A stretch of DNA of 64,000 nucleotides from Maritimibacter sp. HL-12 (GTDB lineage: Bacteria; Pseudomonadota; Alphaproteobacteria; Rhodobacterales; Rhodobacteraceae). The stretch's first letter is position 1. Each line of letters opens with the position of its first letter. Location of the stretch: positions 2,040,122-2,104,121 of the forward strand of contig NZ_FXBQ01000001.1 in NCBI RefSeq assembly GCF_900177545.1. The letters run 5' to 3'. Both the position numbers and the translations under genes were made by a program. The notes beneath the pieces were generated by a model. The model was not told where the DNA came from and did no database searches. It saw nothing but the letters and a program-made list of their open reading frames with translations. Shown here piece by piece: positions 32,570 through 41,205 of this stretch.

Positions 32570-34105
32570 ATGACCGAGCTGCCCACGATCGCGTTCTCCG
32601 AAGACCAGGCCGAGGCCCATGACCGCGTGGCGGAGTTGCTGCGCGGCGTCGGCGTGGATATCGACGAAGGTGTCACCACGCCGATGAGCGAGGGCAAGGC
32701 GCGGGCGATGGCGGTGGTCGGCAAGGCCGGGTCCGGCAAGACCATGCTCCTTGCCGAACTGACCCGCGTGGTGACCGAGGCGGGCGTCGAGATCGTGTCG
32801 GGCGACTGGGAGGGCAAACGCCGCAAGGACCGCCGCACCCTCGCGATTCTTGCCCCCACCAACAAGGCCGCCAGCGTGCTGCGCGCGCGCGGCGTGCCCG
32901 CCACCACGATTCACCGCATCCTCTATACCCCGGTCTATGCGCCCGAATACGAGGCTATCGCCGAGTGGCTCGCGGGGCAGGGCGAGCGCCCGGAGGTGGC
33001 CGATCTGCCGCCGGCGGCGCTGGATCGGGCCTATGCCTTCTACCAGGCGCAAAAATCCATCCCCGGGGCGCTTGCCGCCGCCGGCTTGCGCGGCTCCGAT
33101 TTCATTGCCGGCTGGAAGCGCCGCGACGATCCGCTCGACATCGGCTTCGTCGACGAAAGCTCGATGCTGGATGAAAAGCAATACGAAGACCTTCAGGAGA
33201 TCTTCCCCGCGTTGGTGCTGTTTGGCGATCCGGCCCAGCTTGCCCCGGTGGGCCAGTCCGGCGCGATGATCTTCGACAGCTTTCCGGCCCCTCGCAAATG
33301 CACGCTGCACCGGGTTCACCGGCAGGCGCAGGACAACCCGATCCTCGATCTTGCCCATGCCCTCGGCGATGAGGGTCTGAGCTTCGAGGCCTTCGAGCGG
33401 ATGGTGGAAGACGCCGCCCGGCGCGACGACCGCGTGAGGCTCGCCCCGCGGGTGAACGCCGACCTGATGGCGCGCTCGCCGGTGCTGGTCTGGCGCAACA
33501 AGACCCGGGTGCGCCTGATCACCGCCTTCCGCGCCGCCCACGGTGCGCCGGATCACGAACTCATCCCCGGTGAGCCGCTGATCTGCGACGGAATCGAGTT
33601 GCCGCTCAAGCACCGCAAGCGCCGGATCGAACTTGAGGCCAAGGGGCTGATCAAGGGCGCACAGGCGGTCTTTCTCGGCGCGGGCCGCAAGCAGGGGTTT
33701 TCGCGGCTGCACGTTGTCGGTGCGGAAGACCCGCGGATCTCGGTGGCCTCGATCATCAAGATCGAAAAACCCGAGGAGGAAGAACCCTTCATTCCCTTCG
33801 CCGCCACCATGGGTGCCGCCTTTCTGCACGGCGCGGCGGTGACGATCCACAAGGCCCAAGGCTCGCAATGGCCCGAGGTTCAGGTGTTTGCACCGGATCT
33901 CTGGGCGGCGTCGCGCGCGGGACGGGTCGAGGCGGGAATCCCGCTGTGGAAGCGGCTGGCCTATGTCGCGATCACCCGGGCCGAAACCCGGTTGCACTGG
34001 GTCACCCGTTATGCGCTGGCGCGGCCGACCGAGGCGCTCGGCATTGCCGACCTCGCATCCCCGCCTGCGCCGCTCGAATTGGAGGCGGAGGAAGATGGCG
34101 CGTAG
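32570..34105 (+). CDS. RecD/Pif1-like superfamily 1 DNA helicase
   Basis: A 511-residue ATP-dependent helicase of superfamily 1. Motif I is VVGKAGSGKTML (about 49-60), motif Ia LAPTNKAASVL, motif II FVDESSML (193-200), motif III LVLFGDPAQLAPVG, motif IV-type RVHRQAQDNP, and motifs V/VI TIHKAQGSQWPEVQVF plus LAYVAITRAETRLHWV near the C-terminus. There is no nuclease or RecC-binding part, so it is a short RecD2-like or phage-type Dda-like enzyme rather than RecD of RecBCD. It probably works alone in repair or replication restart. The SDR gene starts inside its last codons. Confidence 0.9.
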   Translation: MTELPTIAFSEDQAEAHDRVAELLRGVGVDIDEGVTTPMSEGKARAMAVVGKAGSGKTMLLAELTRVVTEAGVEIVSGDWEGKRRKDRRTLAILAPTNKAASVLRARGVPATTIHRILYTPVYAPEYEAIAEWLAGQGERPEVADLPPAALDRAYAFYQAQKSIPGALAAAGLRGSDFIAGWKRRDDPLDIGFVDESSMLDEKQYEDLQEIFPALVLFGDPAQLAPVGQSGAMIFDSFPAPRKCTLHRVHRQAQDNPILDLAHALGDEGLSFEAFERMVEDAARRDDRVRLAPRVNADLMARSPVLVWRNKTRVRLITAFRAAHGAPDHELIPGEPLICDGIELPLKHRKRRIELEAKGLIKGAQAVFLGAGRKQGFSRLHVVGAEDPRISVASIIKIEKPEEEEPFIPFAATMGAAFLHGAAVTIHKAQGSQWPEVQVFAPDLWAASRAGRVEAGIPLWKRLAYVAITRAETRLHWVTRYALARPTEALGIADLASPPAPLELEAEEDGA

Positions 34106-34826
34106 CATCCTGATCACCGGGGCGAGCGCGGGCATCGGCCGCGCGGTGGCCGCGCGGTTCCTTGCAGATGGCTGGATCACCGGGCTGGTTGCCCGCAGGC
34201 AGACGCTGCTGGAGGAGATCGCGGCGGGGCAGGACCGCGCGGTGGTGCTGGCCGCCGACGTGACCGATCCCGAGGCGGTGGCGCGCGTCTTTGGCACGTT
34301 CGCCGCGCGGGCAGGGCGGCTCGACGTGCTGTTCAACAACGCAGGCATTTTCACCCCCGCCGCGCCGATCGACGAGATTCCGCTGGAGGACTGGCACCGC
34401 GCCCGCGCGGTCAATCTCGATGCGATGGTCTATTGTGCCCGCGAAGCCTTCGGCCAGATGCGCCGCCAGAGCCCGCAAGGCGGGCGGATCATCAACAACG
34501 GCTCGATCTCGGCGCAAAGCCCGCGTCCCGGCTCGATGAGCTACACCACCACCAAACACGCGATCACCGGGCTGACGAAAACCCTCTCGCTCGATGGGAG
34601 GCCGTTCGATATCGCCTGCGGCCAGATCGACATCGGCAATGCCCGAACCGACCTGTTGCAGGGCATCATCGACGCTGCCGAGGCGCGGGGCGATGCCCCG
34701 CCGCCGACGATGGACGTGGCCCAGGTGGTCGAGGCGGTGGCCTACATGGCCAGCCCGCCGCCCGAGGCCAACGTGCAGTTCATGACGGTGATGGCAACGA
34801 AGATGCCATTTATTGGCCGGGGTTGA
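34095..34826 (+). CDS. Short-chain dehydrogenase/reductase
   Basis: A 243-residue SDR with a Rossmann fold. The cofactor motif is TGASAGIGRAVA (residues 8-19), followed by the NNAGIF signature (about 80-85), the catalytic Ser in NNGSISAQSP and the YxxxK motif in SYTTTKHAITGL (about 153-164). It reduces or oxidises an unknown small carbonyl compound with NAD(P). GAGGAA precedes the ATG, which lies 11 bases inside the helicase gene, so the two are coupled, though no functional link is apparent. It ends 57 bases from the convergent TIGR02186 gene. Confidence 0.9.
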   Translation: MARSILITGASAGIGRAVAARFLADGWITGLVARRQTLLEEIAAGQDRAVVLAADVTDPEAVARVFGTFAARAGRLDVLFNNAGIFTPAAPIDEIPLEDWHRARAVNLDAMVYCAREAFGQMRRQSPQGGRIINNGSISAQSPRPGSMSYTTTKHAITGLTKTLSLDGRPFDIACGQIDIGNARTDLLQGIIDAAEARGDAPPPTMDVAQVVEAVAYMASPPPEANVQFMTVMATKMPFIGRG

Positions 34827-34883
34827 GCCGGCTGCGGAGCCGGTGCGGAAACCGGGTTGATACCCGCACCGATCTTGCCCCGG

Positions 34884-35651
34884 TCAACTGCGCAGGAACA
34901 CCCGGAAGAAGGCCGATGCGCCCCAGCCCGCCGCGATCGCGATGGCGAGCGACATCAGGCCGTAGAGGAAGGCCTGCTCATGGGCGAGGTTGTAGAGCCA
35001 GCGTTCAAGCCCGACCTTGCGCACGTCGATGCTGGCACTGTGCTCAGCCACCAGTTCGCCGCCCCGGGTGAGGTAGATCCGCGCCTGGTAGTCGCCTTCG
35101 GTGAGGTTCGATGGCAGCTCGATACGGGTGTTGAAAAGCGTGTCCTCGCTCATCGTCACCGCGCCTTCGTTGATCATGTAGAGCCCGGCCTTCGAGCGGA
35201 TGCGGATCACCGCTTCGGCAAAGCTCTCGGTATCGGTCGCGGTCTCGTCTTCGAGAATGCGCACCGATTCCGGGATCGAGATGTCGCGCTCGCGGTTCAA
35301 CTCTGGCGAGATGATCTCGTCGAAGGGCGCCGAGGTGGCGATGGCGTAGAACGAGGGGGCGGCCTCGACTTCGACCGCGTCGGTATTGACCCAGATCCCC
35401 ATGCGTTTTTCCTTGCGCCGCACGGTGATCGGGTCTGACGGGCCCTCGACCACCACGACAACGCCGAGATCGCCTGCGGGCGCAGGGGCGTCACGCTTGA
35501 CCGCGCCGAAAATCAGGATCTCCGAGCCGACAAAGGTGGCGGTGATCTGAACCGCGTTCTGGCTCAGGCCCGCGACGATCCCTTCCTGCTGCGCGGAGGC
35601 CGGCAGGGCGAAAGCGACGAGGGCGGCGACAAGGGAGAAAAAGCGTTTCAT
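34884..35651 (-). CDS. TIGR02186-family periplasmic/membrane protein
   Basis: A 255-residue protein of the TIGR02186 family. An N-terminal signal peptide (MKRFFSLVAALVAFALPASA, cleavage near AQQ) leads a periplasmic beta-rich domain with VAGLSQNAVQITATFVGSEILIFGAV and ARIYLTRGGELVAEHSASIDVRKVGLERW (in sequence). A C-terminal helix (AFLYGLMSLAIAIAAGWGASAFF) anchors it in the inner membrane. The family is typically found beside TauE/SafE-type permeases. The upstream permease stop and this ATG are one base apart (TGACATG), so the two proteins probably form one export unit for a sulfur-containing anion; this is inferred. Confidence 0.88.
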   Translation of the reverse strand: MKRFFSLVAALVAFALPASAQQEGIVAGLSQNAVQITATFVGSEILIFGAVKRDAPAPAGDLGVVVVVEGPSDPITVRRKEKRMGIWVNTDAVEVEAAPSFYAIATSAPFDEIISPELNRERDISIPESVRILEDETATDTESFAEAVIRIRSKAGLYMINEGAVTMSEDTLFNTRIELPSNLTEGDYQARIYLTRGGELVAEHSASIDVRKVGLERWLYNLAHEQAFLYGLMSLAIAIAAGWGASAFFRVFLRS

Positions 35652-35652
35652 G

Positions 35653-36567
35653 TCAGTGTCCTCCCTCGCCAAGGCTGTAGAGCTCCGAAGGCATCAACAA
35701 CAGGTCGAGCCCGAGCTTCACGCAGACGGCGATGACCATGAGCGCGAGCAGGATCCGCAGTTGCTCGGCCTTGAGCTTGAGCCCGATCCGGGTGCCGATC
35801 TGCGCACCGATCACGCCGCCGACGAGCAGCAGCACCGCGAGCGCGATGTCGACGGTGTAGTTCGTGGTGGCGTGCATCATCGTGGTGAAGGCGGTGGTGA
35901 TGATGATCTGGAACAGCGAGGTGCCGACGACGACCTTGGTGGGCATCCCGAGAACGTAGATCATCGCAGGCACCATGATGAAGCCGCCGCCGACGCCCAT
36001 GATCGCGGCGAGCACACCCACGAGCACGCCCACCATGATCGGCGGGATCGCGGAAATATAGAGCCCCGAGGCGCGGAACTTCATCTTGAACGGCAGGTTG
36101 TGCACCCAGTTGTGGCGCCGCCGCGTGGGCACCGCCTGCCCGCCGCGCGACCTCAGGATCGCGCGCAGGCTCTCGAAGAACATCAGCGTGCCGATGATGC
36201 CGAGGAAGATCACGTAAGACAGCATGACCAGGAGATCGACCTGCCCGATTGCCTTGAGATAGTTGAAGATCTGTATCCCGATCACCGCGCCGATCAGGCC
36301 ACCGACCTGAAGCACCAGCCCCATCTTGATATCGACGGTCTTGCGCTTGAGATGTGCGAGCACGCCCGAGAACGAGGAGGCGACGATCTGGTTCGCCTCG
36401 GTCGCCACGGCGACGGCGGGCGGGATGCCGATGAAGAACAGGAGCGGGGTCATCAGGAAGCCGCCGCCAACGCCGAACATCCCCGAAAGGACGCCGACGA
36501 GCCCCCCGAGTCCGAGGAGCAGGAACGCGTTGACCGAGACTTCGGCAATGGGAAGGTAGATTTGCAT
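35653..36567 (-). CDS. Sulfite/sulfonate exporter, TauE/SafE (TSUP) family
   Basis: A 304-residue inner-membrane protein with about eight hydrophobic segments and the two TSUP signature repeats GGLVGVLSGMFGVGGGFLMTPLL (about 21-43) and VGVLAAIMGVGGGFIMVPAMIY (about 200-221). TSUP proteins export small anions such as sulfite, sulfoacetate or taurine breakdown products. The chosen ATG at 36567 fits the homologous start MQIYLPIAEVSVNAF but has no clear ribosome-binding site, and a TTG at 36585 is no better, so translation may start on an unusual leader. It is the first gene of a pair with TIGR02186. Confidence 0.92.
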   Translation of the reverse strand: MQIYLPIAEVSVNAFLLLGLGGLVGVLSGMFGVGGGFLMTPLLFFIGIPPAVAVATEANQIVASSFSGVLAHLKRKTVDIKMGLVLQVGGLIGAVIGIQIFNYLKAIGQVDLLVMLSYVIFLGIIGTLMFFESLRAILRSRGGQAVPTRRRHNWVHNLPFKMKFRASGLYISAIPPIMVGVLVGVLAAIMGVGGGFIMVPAMIYVLGMPTKVVVGTSLFQIIITTAFTTMMHATTNYTVDIALAVLLLVGGVIGAQIGTRIGLKLKAEQLRILLALMVIAVCVKLGLDLLLMPSELYSLGEGGH

Positions 36568-37031
36568 GGCTGGGTATTGCTTCAAAGATTTGAATATGTC
36601 TAGAGGGCGCGTGATCCCCGGTGGCGAGTTTACGCGAGCCTCATCGTCGAGCGCGGTATTCCTCGTGCAATTTCAAACCCTTCCTTCGGTCGTTCCCGCG
36701 CCCGCCAAGGACAGGCAATGGGACGAAACAGCGTCTTGAGCCCCACAGTCGCATGTTGCGGGGCCGATTTCGGGATCGGTCCTGTGCCAGATGTGGCGAC
36801 TCACTTCGCCTTGGTGTCGCACCGCTACTGCGTTTATGGCAATCCCGAAAGGGGGCAGGGTGCGACAAACCGGAGCAGTTGCCTTTGGATCACGCGAGCG
36901 TGACGACATCCGCTGGCTGTTCCTGGGGAGCCACGCTGTTTCAGGCGGTCGGTCGATCAGGGTTGCGGGTGCCGGGGTGGCCCGCGGCAGCACCGATCAG
37001 GCGCGCCGCTGTCTTCCACGGATCGCGCCCC
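36568..37031. other. 464-base gene-poor stretch with a long inverted repeat
   Basis: Between the start of the TSUP gene and the end of rimI. Open frames on both strands are short, start poorly and match nothing I recognise. A composite stem stands out: TGTCGCACC (36815-36823) pairs exactly with GGTGCGACA (36859-36867), and inside it CTGC (36828-36831) pairs with GCAG (36855-36858). A smaller CCGAT-ttcggg-ATCGG lies near 36768. The region could be the leader of the exporter operon, an RNA gene or a decayed gene. Confidence 0.45.
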
Positions 37032-37445
37032 TCAGGTGCCGAGGGCTTTCGTCAAGGTGATCGCATCCACCGCGCCGCCGGGTCGGGGGTAGTAGCTCTT
37101 GCGCCGCCCGGTCTCGCGCCAGCCCGAGACGGTGTAGAGCGCGCGTGCCGCGGCATTGTCGGCGGCGACCTCCAGAAAGGCCGCGTCCGCGCCGCGCGCC
37201 GCTGCTTCGGCCTCGAAACCGGCGAGCAGGGCGCGGCCCTGGCCCTTGCGGCGATGTTCGGGTGCCACCGCGATGGTGAGAAGTTCCGCCTCCCCCGCCA
37301 CGGCCCGCCCGAGAGCAAACCCCTCCGCCGCGGTCACGACGAAACCGCCGGGCGCATCAAGCAGGCCCGCAATCTCGGCGGCACTCCAGCCACGCGCACC
37401 GGAAAAGGCGCGGGCATGAATCGCGGCCAACGCGTCGGGGTTCAC
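37032..37445 (-). CDS. rimI: GNAT acetyltransferase, ribosomal-protein-alanine N-acetyltransferase RimI-like
   Basis: A 137-residue GNAT acetyltransferase. The acetyl-CoA-binding motif A is clear: LLTIAVAPEHRRKGQGRALLAGFEAEA (Q/RxxGxG/A type, about residues 55-81), followed by FLEVAADNAAARALYTVSGW and a Tyr-containing end RRKSYYPRP. This length and its place directly after tsaB are typical of RimI, which acetylates the N-terminal Ala of ribosomal protein S18. The start is GTG at 37445, overlapping the tsaB stop as GTGA. No better ATG exists in frame. Confidence 0.87.
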   Translation of the reverse strand: MNPDALAAIHARAFSGARGWSAAEIAGLLDAPGGFVVTAAEGFALGRAVAGEAELLTIAVAPEHRRKGQGRALLAGFEAEAAARGADAAFLEVAADNAAARALYTVSGWRETGRRKSYYPRPGGAVDAITLTKALGT

Positions 37446-38047
37446 GGCAGGATCTCGGGGGCAGGGTCGCGCGGTGGTGCTGCGTCGGCGGCGCGGACGT
37501 AGAGCGGCGCGGGGCGCGCCGGGTGCAAACCTGCTGCCAGCCGGGCCGCCGCGATCCGGGCCATCGCGGGGGCCAGCGTGGCCGGGTCGGCCATCGGGGC
37601 GCGCGGCAGGGCGGGGCTCAGGCTGGCGGCATTTTCGGTGATCACCGGGGCCTCGTCTGCGTCCTGCGCACCCAGAACCTGGGCATAGACCAACCCCCGC
37701 CGCGCGTCGGCCAGACTGAGGCAGGGCCGGGCCACGCCCTCGGCCTGCGCTTCGAGTGTCGACACGCCAAATGCCGGCACGCCCAGCCCCAGCGCCAGCC
37801 CGCGCGCGGCCGACACCGCGATGCGGATGCCGGTGAAATTGCCGGGGCCAATTCCCACCGCCAAGGCGTCGAGATCGCGCCAGCCCAACCCGGCCTCGGC
37901 CAGAACCTCCTCCAGGAAAGGCATCAGCCGCTCGGCCTGCCCCCGCGCCATCGGTTCCCTGCGCTCGACGCTGATCGTCCCATCCACAAGCACAGCGGCC
38001 GCGCAATGCGCGGCCGAGGTGTCGAAGGCGATAAGCTTGGCGTTCAT
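37442..38047 (-). CDS. tsaB: tRNA threonylcarbamoyladenosine biosynthesis protein TsaB
   Basis: A 201-residue ASKHA-fold protein needed for t6A modification at position 37 of ANN-decoding tRNAs, where it supports TsaD. Family marks are LIAFDTSAAHCAAAVL at the N-terminus, the RGQAERLMPFLEEVLAEAGL helix, and the nucleotide-binding stretch DALAVGIGPGNFTGIRIAVSAARGLALGL (about 60-88). It lies one base after the nifU-like stop and overlaps rimI at its end, forming a three-gene operon. The length is slightly short but normal for alphaproteobacteria. Confidence 0.94.
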   Translation of the reverse strand: MNAKLIAFDTSAAHCAAAVLVDGTISVERREPMARGQAERLMPFLEEVLAEAGLGWRDLDALAVGIGPGNFTGIRIAVSAARGLALGLGVPAFGVSTLEAQAEGVARPCLSLADARRGLVYAQVLGAQDADEAPVITENAASLSPALPRAPMADPATLAPAMARIAAARLAAGLHPARPAPLYVRAADAAPPRDPAPEILP

Positions 38048-38048
38048 G

Positions 38049-38606
38049 TCAGATTGTGACGGCGCGAACCTCTGTCACTTCCGGCAGGTAATGCTTGAGC
38101 AGGTTCTCGATGCCCATCTTCAGCGTCAGCGTCGACGAGGGGCAGCCGGCGCAGGCACCCTGCATGTGCAGGTAGACCACGCCACGGTCAAAGCCGTGGA
38201 AGGTGATGTCGCCGCCGTCCTGTGCCACGGCCGGGCGCACGCGGGTATCGAGCAATTCCTTGATCTGTGCCACGAGATCGGAATCCGCACCCTCGTGCGC
38301 GGCATGGCCACCGCCGCCCGCGCCCTCGATCACCGGGTCGCCAGACTGGTAATGCTCCATGATCGCGCCGAGCACGGCCGCCTTGATATGGTCCCACGCC
38401 ACCGCGTCGGTCTTGGTCACGGTGACGAAATCCGTTCCGAAGAAAACCCCGGTAACGCCATCAACCTCGAACACCCGTTGCGCCAGCGGCGATTTCGCAG
38501 CGGCCTCGGCATTCGGGAAATCGGCCGTGCCCGCGTCGAGCACAGACTGTCCTGGAAGGAATTTGAGCGTTGCCGGGTTCGGCGTGGATTCGGTCTGAAT
38601 GAACAT
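38049..38606 (-). CDS. NifU-family iron-sulfur scaffold/carrier protein
   Basis: A 185-residue Fe-S carrier with an N-terminal Nfu domain (MFIQTESTPNPATLKFLPG, about 1-90) and a C-terminal NifU domain holding the cluster-binding CxxC in MQGACAGCPSSTLTL (about 148-162). This two-domain form (Nfu1/NfuA-like) receives Fe-S clusters and delivers them to enzymes such as those of the TCA cycle. AAGGTG precedes the ATG; the codon three positions upstream is less likely. It is the first gene of the operon with tsaB and rimI, and its promoter lies in the 133-base gap shared with a divergent transporter. Confidence 0.94.
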   Translation of the reverse strand: MFIQTESTPNPATLKFLPGQSVLDAGTADFPNAEAAAKSPLAQRVFEVDGVTGVFFGTDFVTVTKTDAVAWDHIKAAVLGAIMEHYQSGDPVIEGAGGGGHAAHEGADSDLVAQIKELLDTRVRPAVAQDGGDITFHGFDRGVVYLHMQGACAGCPSSTLTLKMGIENLLKHYLPEVTEVRAVTI

Positions 38607-38739
38607 TTCGCGCACCTTTTTTGTCGGATTTACATATGCGGACGACAGCCCCCGATGTCAAGCGACAGACCCCGGAGTGCCGCCGCCATAGGCGAAAAGG
38701 GGTTGCATTCCGCGCGGCGCCCGGGCTTTCCTCGCCGCC

Positions 38740-39672
38740 ATGCCAGATCATCTCAAAGGCCTCCTTATCACCGGGCTCGGCGTGATCCTGATCGTGCCGG
38801 ACTCGCTCTTCGTCCGGCTGATCGACGCCACTGCGCTCACCATCGCGTTCTGGCGCGTGCTGCTCACCGCCAGCGTGATCGCGCTTGGCGTTCTGGTGTT
38901 TCAGGGGCCGGGGGCGTTCCGCGCAATTCTCCGCCTCGGCCCGGGGATCTGGCTCTACATCGTCTCGATCGGCTTTACCGGCTTTCTCTTCGTGCTCGCG
39001 GTGTCGCTCACCTCGGTGGCCAACGTGGTCTTCATTCTGGCCGCGATGCCGGCCTTCGCCGCGCTGCTGAGCTGGATCTTCCTCGGCGAGAGGCTGACGC
39101 GGCGCACCTCGCTTACCATCATCACCGTGATGTTTGGAATCGCCATCATCGCTTTCGGTTCGGGCGAGACCGAACACGCCTCGCTGGCGGGAGACCTCGT
39201 GGCGCTGTCGGTGGCGGTGGTTTTCGCCATTGCCCTCACCACCGCGCGCAAGCTCAAGGCAAGCTCGATGGTGCCCGCAATCCCGATCGCCTATTTCGGG
39301 GCCGCGCTTGCGCTGTTTCCCTTCGCCGAGCCGATGTCGGTGCCCGACGACGACTGGATCTGGGTCGTGCTGCATGGCGGCGTCTTCATCGCCGGGGCCA
39401 CCGCTTTCATCTCGCTCGGACCACGCTACCTGCCCTCGGCGGAGGTCGCCCTGCTGATCCTTGTTGAAAGCGTGCTCGCGCCGCTCCTCGCCTGGGTCGT
39501 GCTGGCGGAAAACCCGGGGCGTTGGGCGCTGGTCGGCGGCGCTCTGGTGCTCGGAGCACTGGCGGTGTCGAATGTCGTCGCTCTGCGTCAGCGCCGCCGG
39601 GTGCGGGTTGCACCCGGCACCTCGGTGCCGCAACCGCTTCCGCCGGGCGACAACGGTGCCGGGCCGGGCTGA
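38740..39672 (+). CDS. EamA/DMT-family transporter
   Basis: A 310-residue polytopic membrane protein with about ten transmembrane helices in two EamA repeats. Diagnostic parts are LIDATALTIAFWRVLLTASVI in repeat 1, SVANVVFILAAMPAFAALLSWIFLGERLTRRT at its end and VALLILVESVLAPLLAWVVLAENPGRWALVGG in repeat 2. It resembles exporters such as RhtA/YdcZ groups, but the substrate cannot be inferred. The C-terminal tail (RQRRRVRVAPG then Pro/Gly-rich) is cytoplasmic. It is divergent from the nifU-like gene and ends 16 bases from the convergent universal stress gene. Confidence 0.9.
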   Translation: MPDHLKGLLITGLGVILIVPDSLFVRLIDATALTIAFWRVLLTASVIALGVLVFQGPGAFRAILRLGPGIWLYIVSIGFTGFLFVLAVSLTSVANVVFILAAMPAFAALLSWIFLGERLTRRTSLTIITVMFGIAIIAFGSGETEHASLAGDLVALSVAVVFAIALTTARKLKASSMVPAIPIAYFGAALALFPFAEPMSVPDDDWIWVVLHGGVFIAGATAFISLGPRYLPSAEVALLILVESVLAPLLAWVVLAENPGRWALVGGALVLGALAVSNVVALRQRRRVRVAPGTSVPQPLPPGDNGAGPG

Positions 39673-39688
39673 AGCCCCGCCATCGTCG

Positions 39689-40144
39689 TCAGGTGATCGC
39701 TTCGAGCCGTTCCTTCGACATCTCGCCGGGCACGATGGTCATCGGCACCGGCAAGGTGCCAGATTCGCGCATCAACTGGCTGATGATCGGGCCGGGCCCG
39801 CCGCGCCCGGAGGCCGCGCCAAGCACCAGCACACCGATCTCACCCGACGCCTGGACCCGATTTAGGATCTCGTCCACAACGTTGCCTTCGCGGATCACCA
39901 AGCGCGGGTCGATATCGTGCTTGTCGCGCATCCACTTGGCGAAAACCTCGAAATGGGCGTGGATTCGTTCCTTCGCCTCCTCGCGCATCAGCGTGCCGAC
40001 GCCGATCCAGTGATTGAACTCATCCGGCGGGATCACCGAGAGAATCTCGACCTCGCCACCGGTGTGCTGTGCACGCATGGCGGCAAACCGCATGGCATTA
40101 AGGCATTCCTTGCTGTCGTCAAGGACGACGAGAAACTTGCGCAT
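39689..40144 (-). CDS. Universal stress protein, UspA family
   Basis: A 151-residue single-domain Usp. The first strand and loop read RKFLVVLDDSKECLNAMRFA, and the ATP-binding motif G-2x-G-9x-G/S appears near GVLVLGAASGRGGPGPIISQL (about 103-123). The C-terminus PVPMTIVPG completes the fold. Such proteins help cells survive starvation and other stress, often by binding ATP. The 18 bases before its ATG contain AGGAGAT, a good ribosome-binding site. It lies 51 bases downstream of the aminotransferase on the same strand, but a shared function is not evident. Confidence 0.92.
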   Translation of the reverse strand: MRKFLVVLDDSKECLNAMRFAAMRAQHTGGEVEILSVIPPDEFNHWIGVGTLMREEAKERIHAHFEVFAKWMRDKHDIDPRLVIREGNVVDEILNRVQASGEIGVLVLGAASGRGGPGPIISQLMRESGTLPVPMTIVPGEMSKERLEAIT

Positions 40145-40195
40145 TCGTGTATCTCCTAAGCGTTGACCTCAACATGGCGGAGGGTTTGGCGCGGT

Positions 40196-41071
40196 TCAAG
40201 CGCTCTTGGCTGCGTCAGAATGCGCCCAATCCCAGTAGAGCGACCGGGCGCGTTTGGTTATCGGGCCGATCTGGTAGTGGCTGCCGTCGAATTCCGTTAC
40301 CGGCGTGACCTTGTTGAGGTTGCCGGAAAGGAACACCTCGTCGGCCTTGTGGAAGTCGTCGAAGCTCAGCACGGCTTCATGCACGGTGACGCCATCGGCG
40401 CGCAGGTTGGCGATGTGGCGCGCGCGGGTGATGCCGGCGAGGAAGGTGCCGTTGGCGATGGGGGTGAACACCTCGCCGTCACGCACCATGAACACGTTGG
40501 CCGAAGCGGTTTCGGCCACGTTGCCGAGCGCGTCGGCCACCAGCGCGTTGCCGTAACCCTTCGATCGGGCTTCGGCCAGCATCCGCGCGTTGTTGGGGTA
40601 GAGGCAGCCGGCCTTGGCGTTGACCACCGCATCCTCCATCACCGGGCGGCGGAACCGGGTGGTGGTGAGGGTTGTCGCGGCCTCGGGTGCGGCCATCGGG
40701 ATTTCCTCCAGGCTCACGGTAAAGCCGGTGGCACCGGGCTTCGGCACGATTCCCAGATCGCCGCCCTCGATCGCCCAGTACATTGGCCGGATATAAACCG
40801 GGGTGCCCGCAGGGTAGAGCCCGAGCCCTTCCCAGACGATCTCAAGCATCTCCTCGGTGCTCACCGACGGGGTGATCATCAGCGCCTCCGCCGAGCGGTT
40901 GACCCGGTCGAGATGGGCGGCGAGATCGGGGGCGATCCCTTCGAAATAGCGCGCCCCGTCAAACACCGTGGTGCCGAGCCAACTGCCGTGATCGGCCGCC
41001 CGCATCACCATCACGTCGCCCTCGTGCCAGCGCCCCTCGAACCATGTGCGCAAATTCGTGCCCGTCGCCAT
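40196..41071 (-). CDS. Class IV (branched-chain type) aminotransferase
   Basis: A 291-residue PLP fold-type IV enzyme, most like branched-chain amino-acid aminotransferases, which convert 2-oxo acids and glutamate into Val, Leu and Ile in the cytosol. Marks: WLGTTVFDGARYFEG, the Schiff-base Lys in VVNAKAGCLYPNNARMLAEA (about 156-175), NVAETASANVFMVRDGEV with the cofactor Glu, and FLAGITRARHI. AGGAG lies 6-7 bases before the ATG at 41071; longer in-frame versions would begin with an atypical Pro-rich tail. D-amino-acid or aminodeoxychorismate lyase activity is less likely given the ends. Confidence 0.88.
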   Translation of the reverse strand: MATGTNLRTWFEGRWHEGDVMVMRAADHGSWLGTTVFDGARYFEGIAPDLAAHLDRVNRSAEALMITPSVSTEEMLEIVWEGLGLYPAGTPVYIRPMYWAIEGGDLGIVPKPGATGFTVSLEEIPMAAPEAATTLTTTRFRRPVMEDAVVNAKAGCLYPNNARMLAEARSKGYGNALVADALGNVAETASANVFMVRDGEVFTPIANGTFLAGITRARHIANLRADGVTVHEAVLSFDDFHKADEVFLSGNLNKVTPVTEFDGSHYQIGPITKRARSLYWDWAHSDAAKSA

Positions 41072-41205
41072 CCTGGTCTCCTGTATTCTGCGCGGCGACA
41101 CTAGGGCCGGGCGCGCAGGGCGGCAAGTATCCAGATCGGGATAATCGGGGGATGGGAAGGGTATCGGGGGACGGAGCGGTGGTTCGGTGCGCAATCCGAT
41201 TTCGC

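Noticed and set aside
36621-37060. Several short frames in the gap beside the TSUP gene
   Set aside because: They lack ribosome-binding sites, look compositionally random, and one runs into the antisense of rimI.
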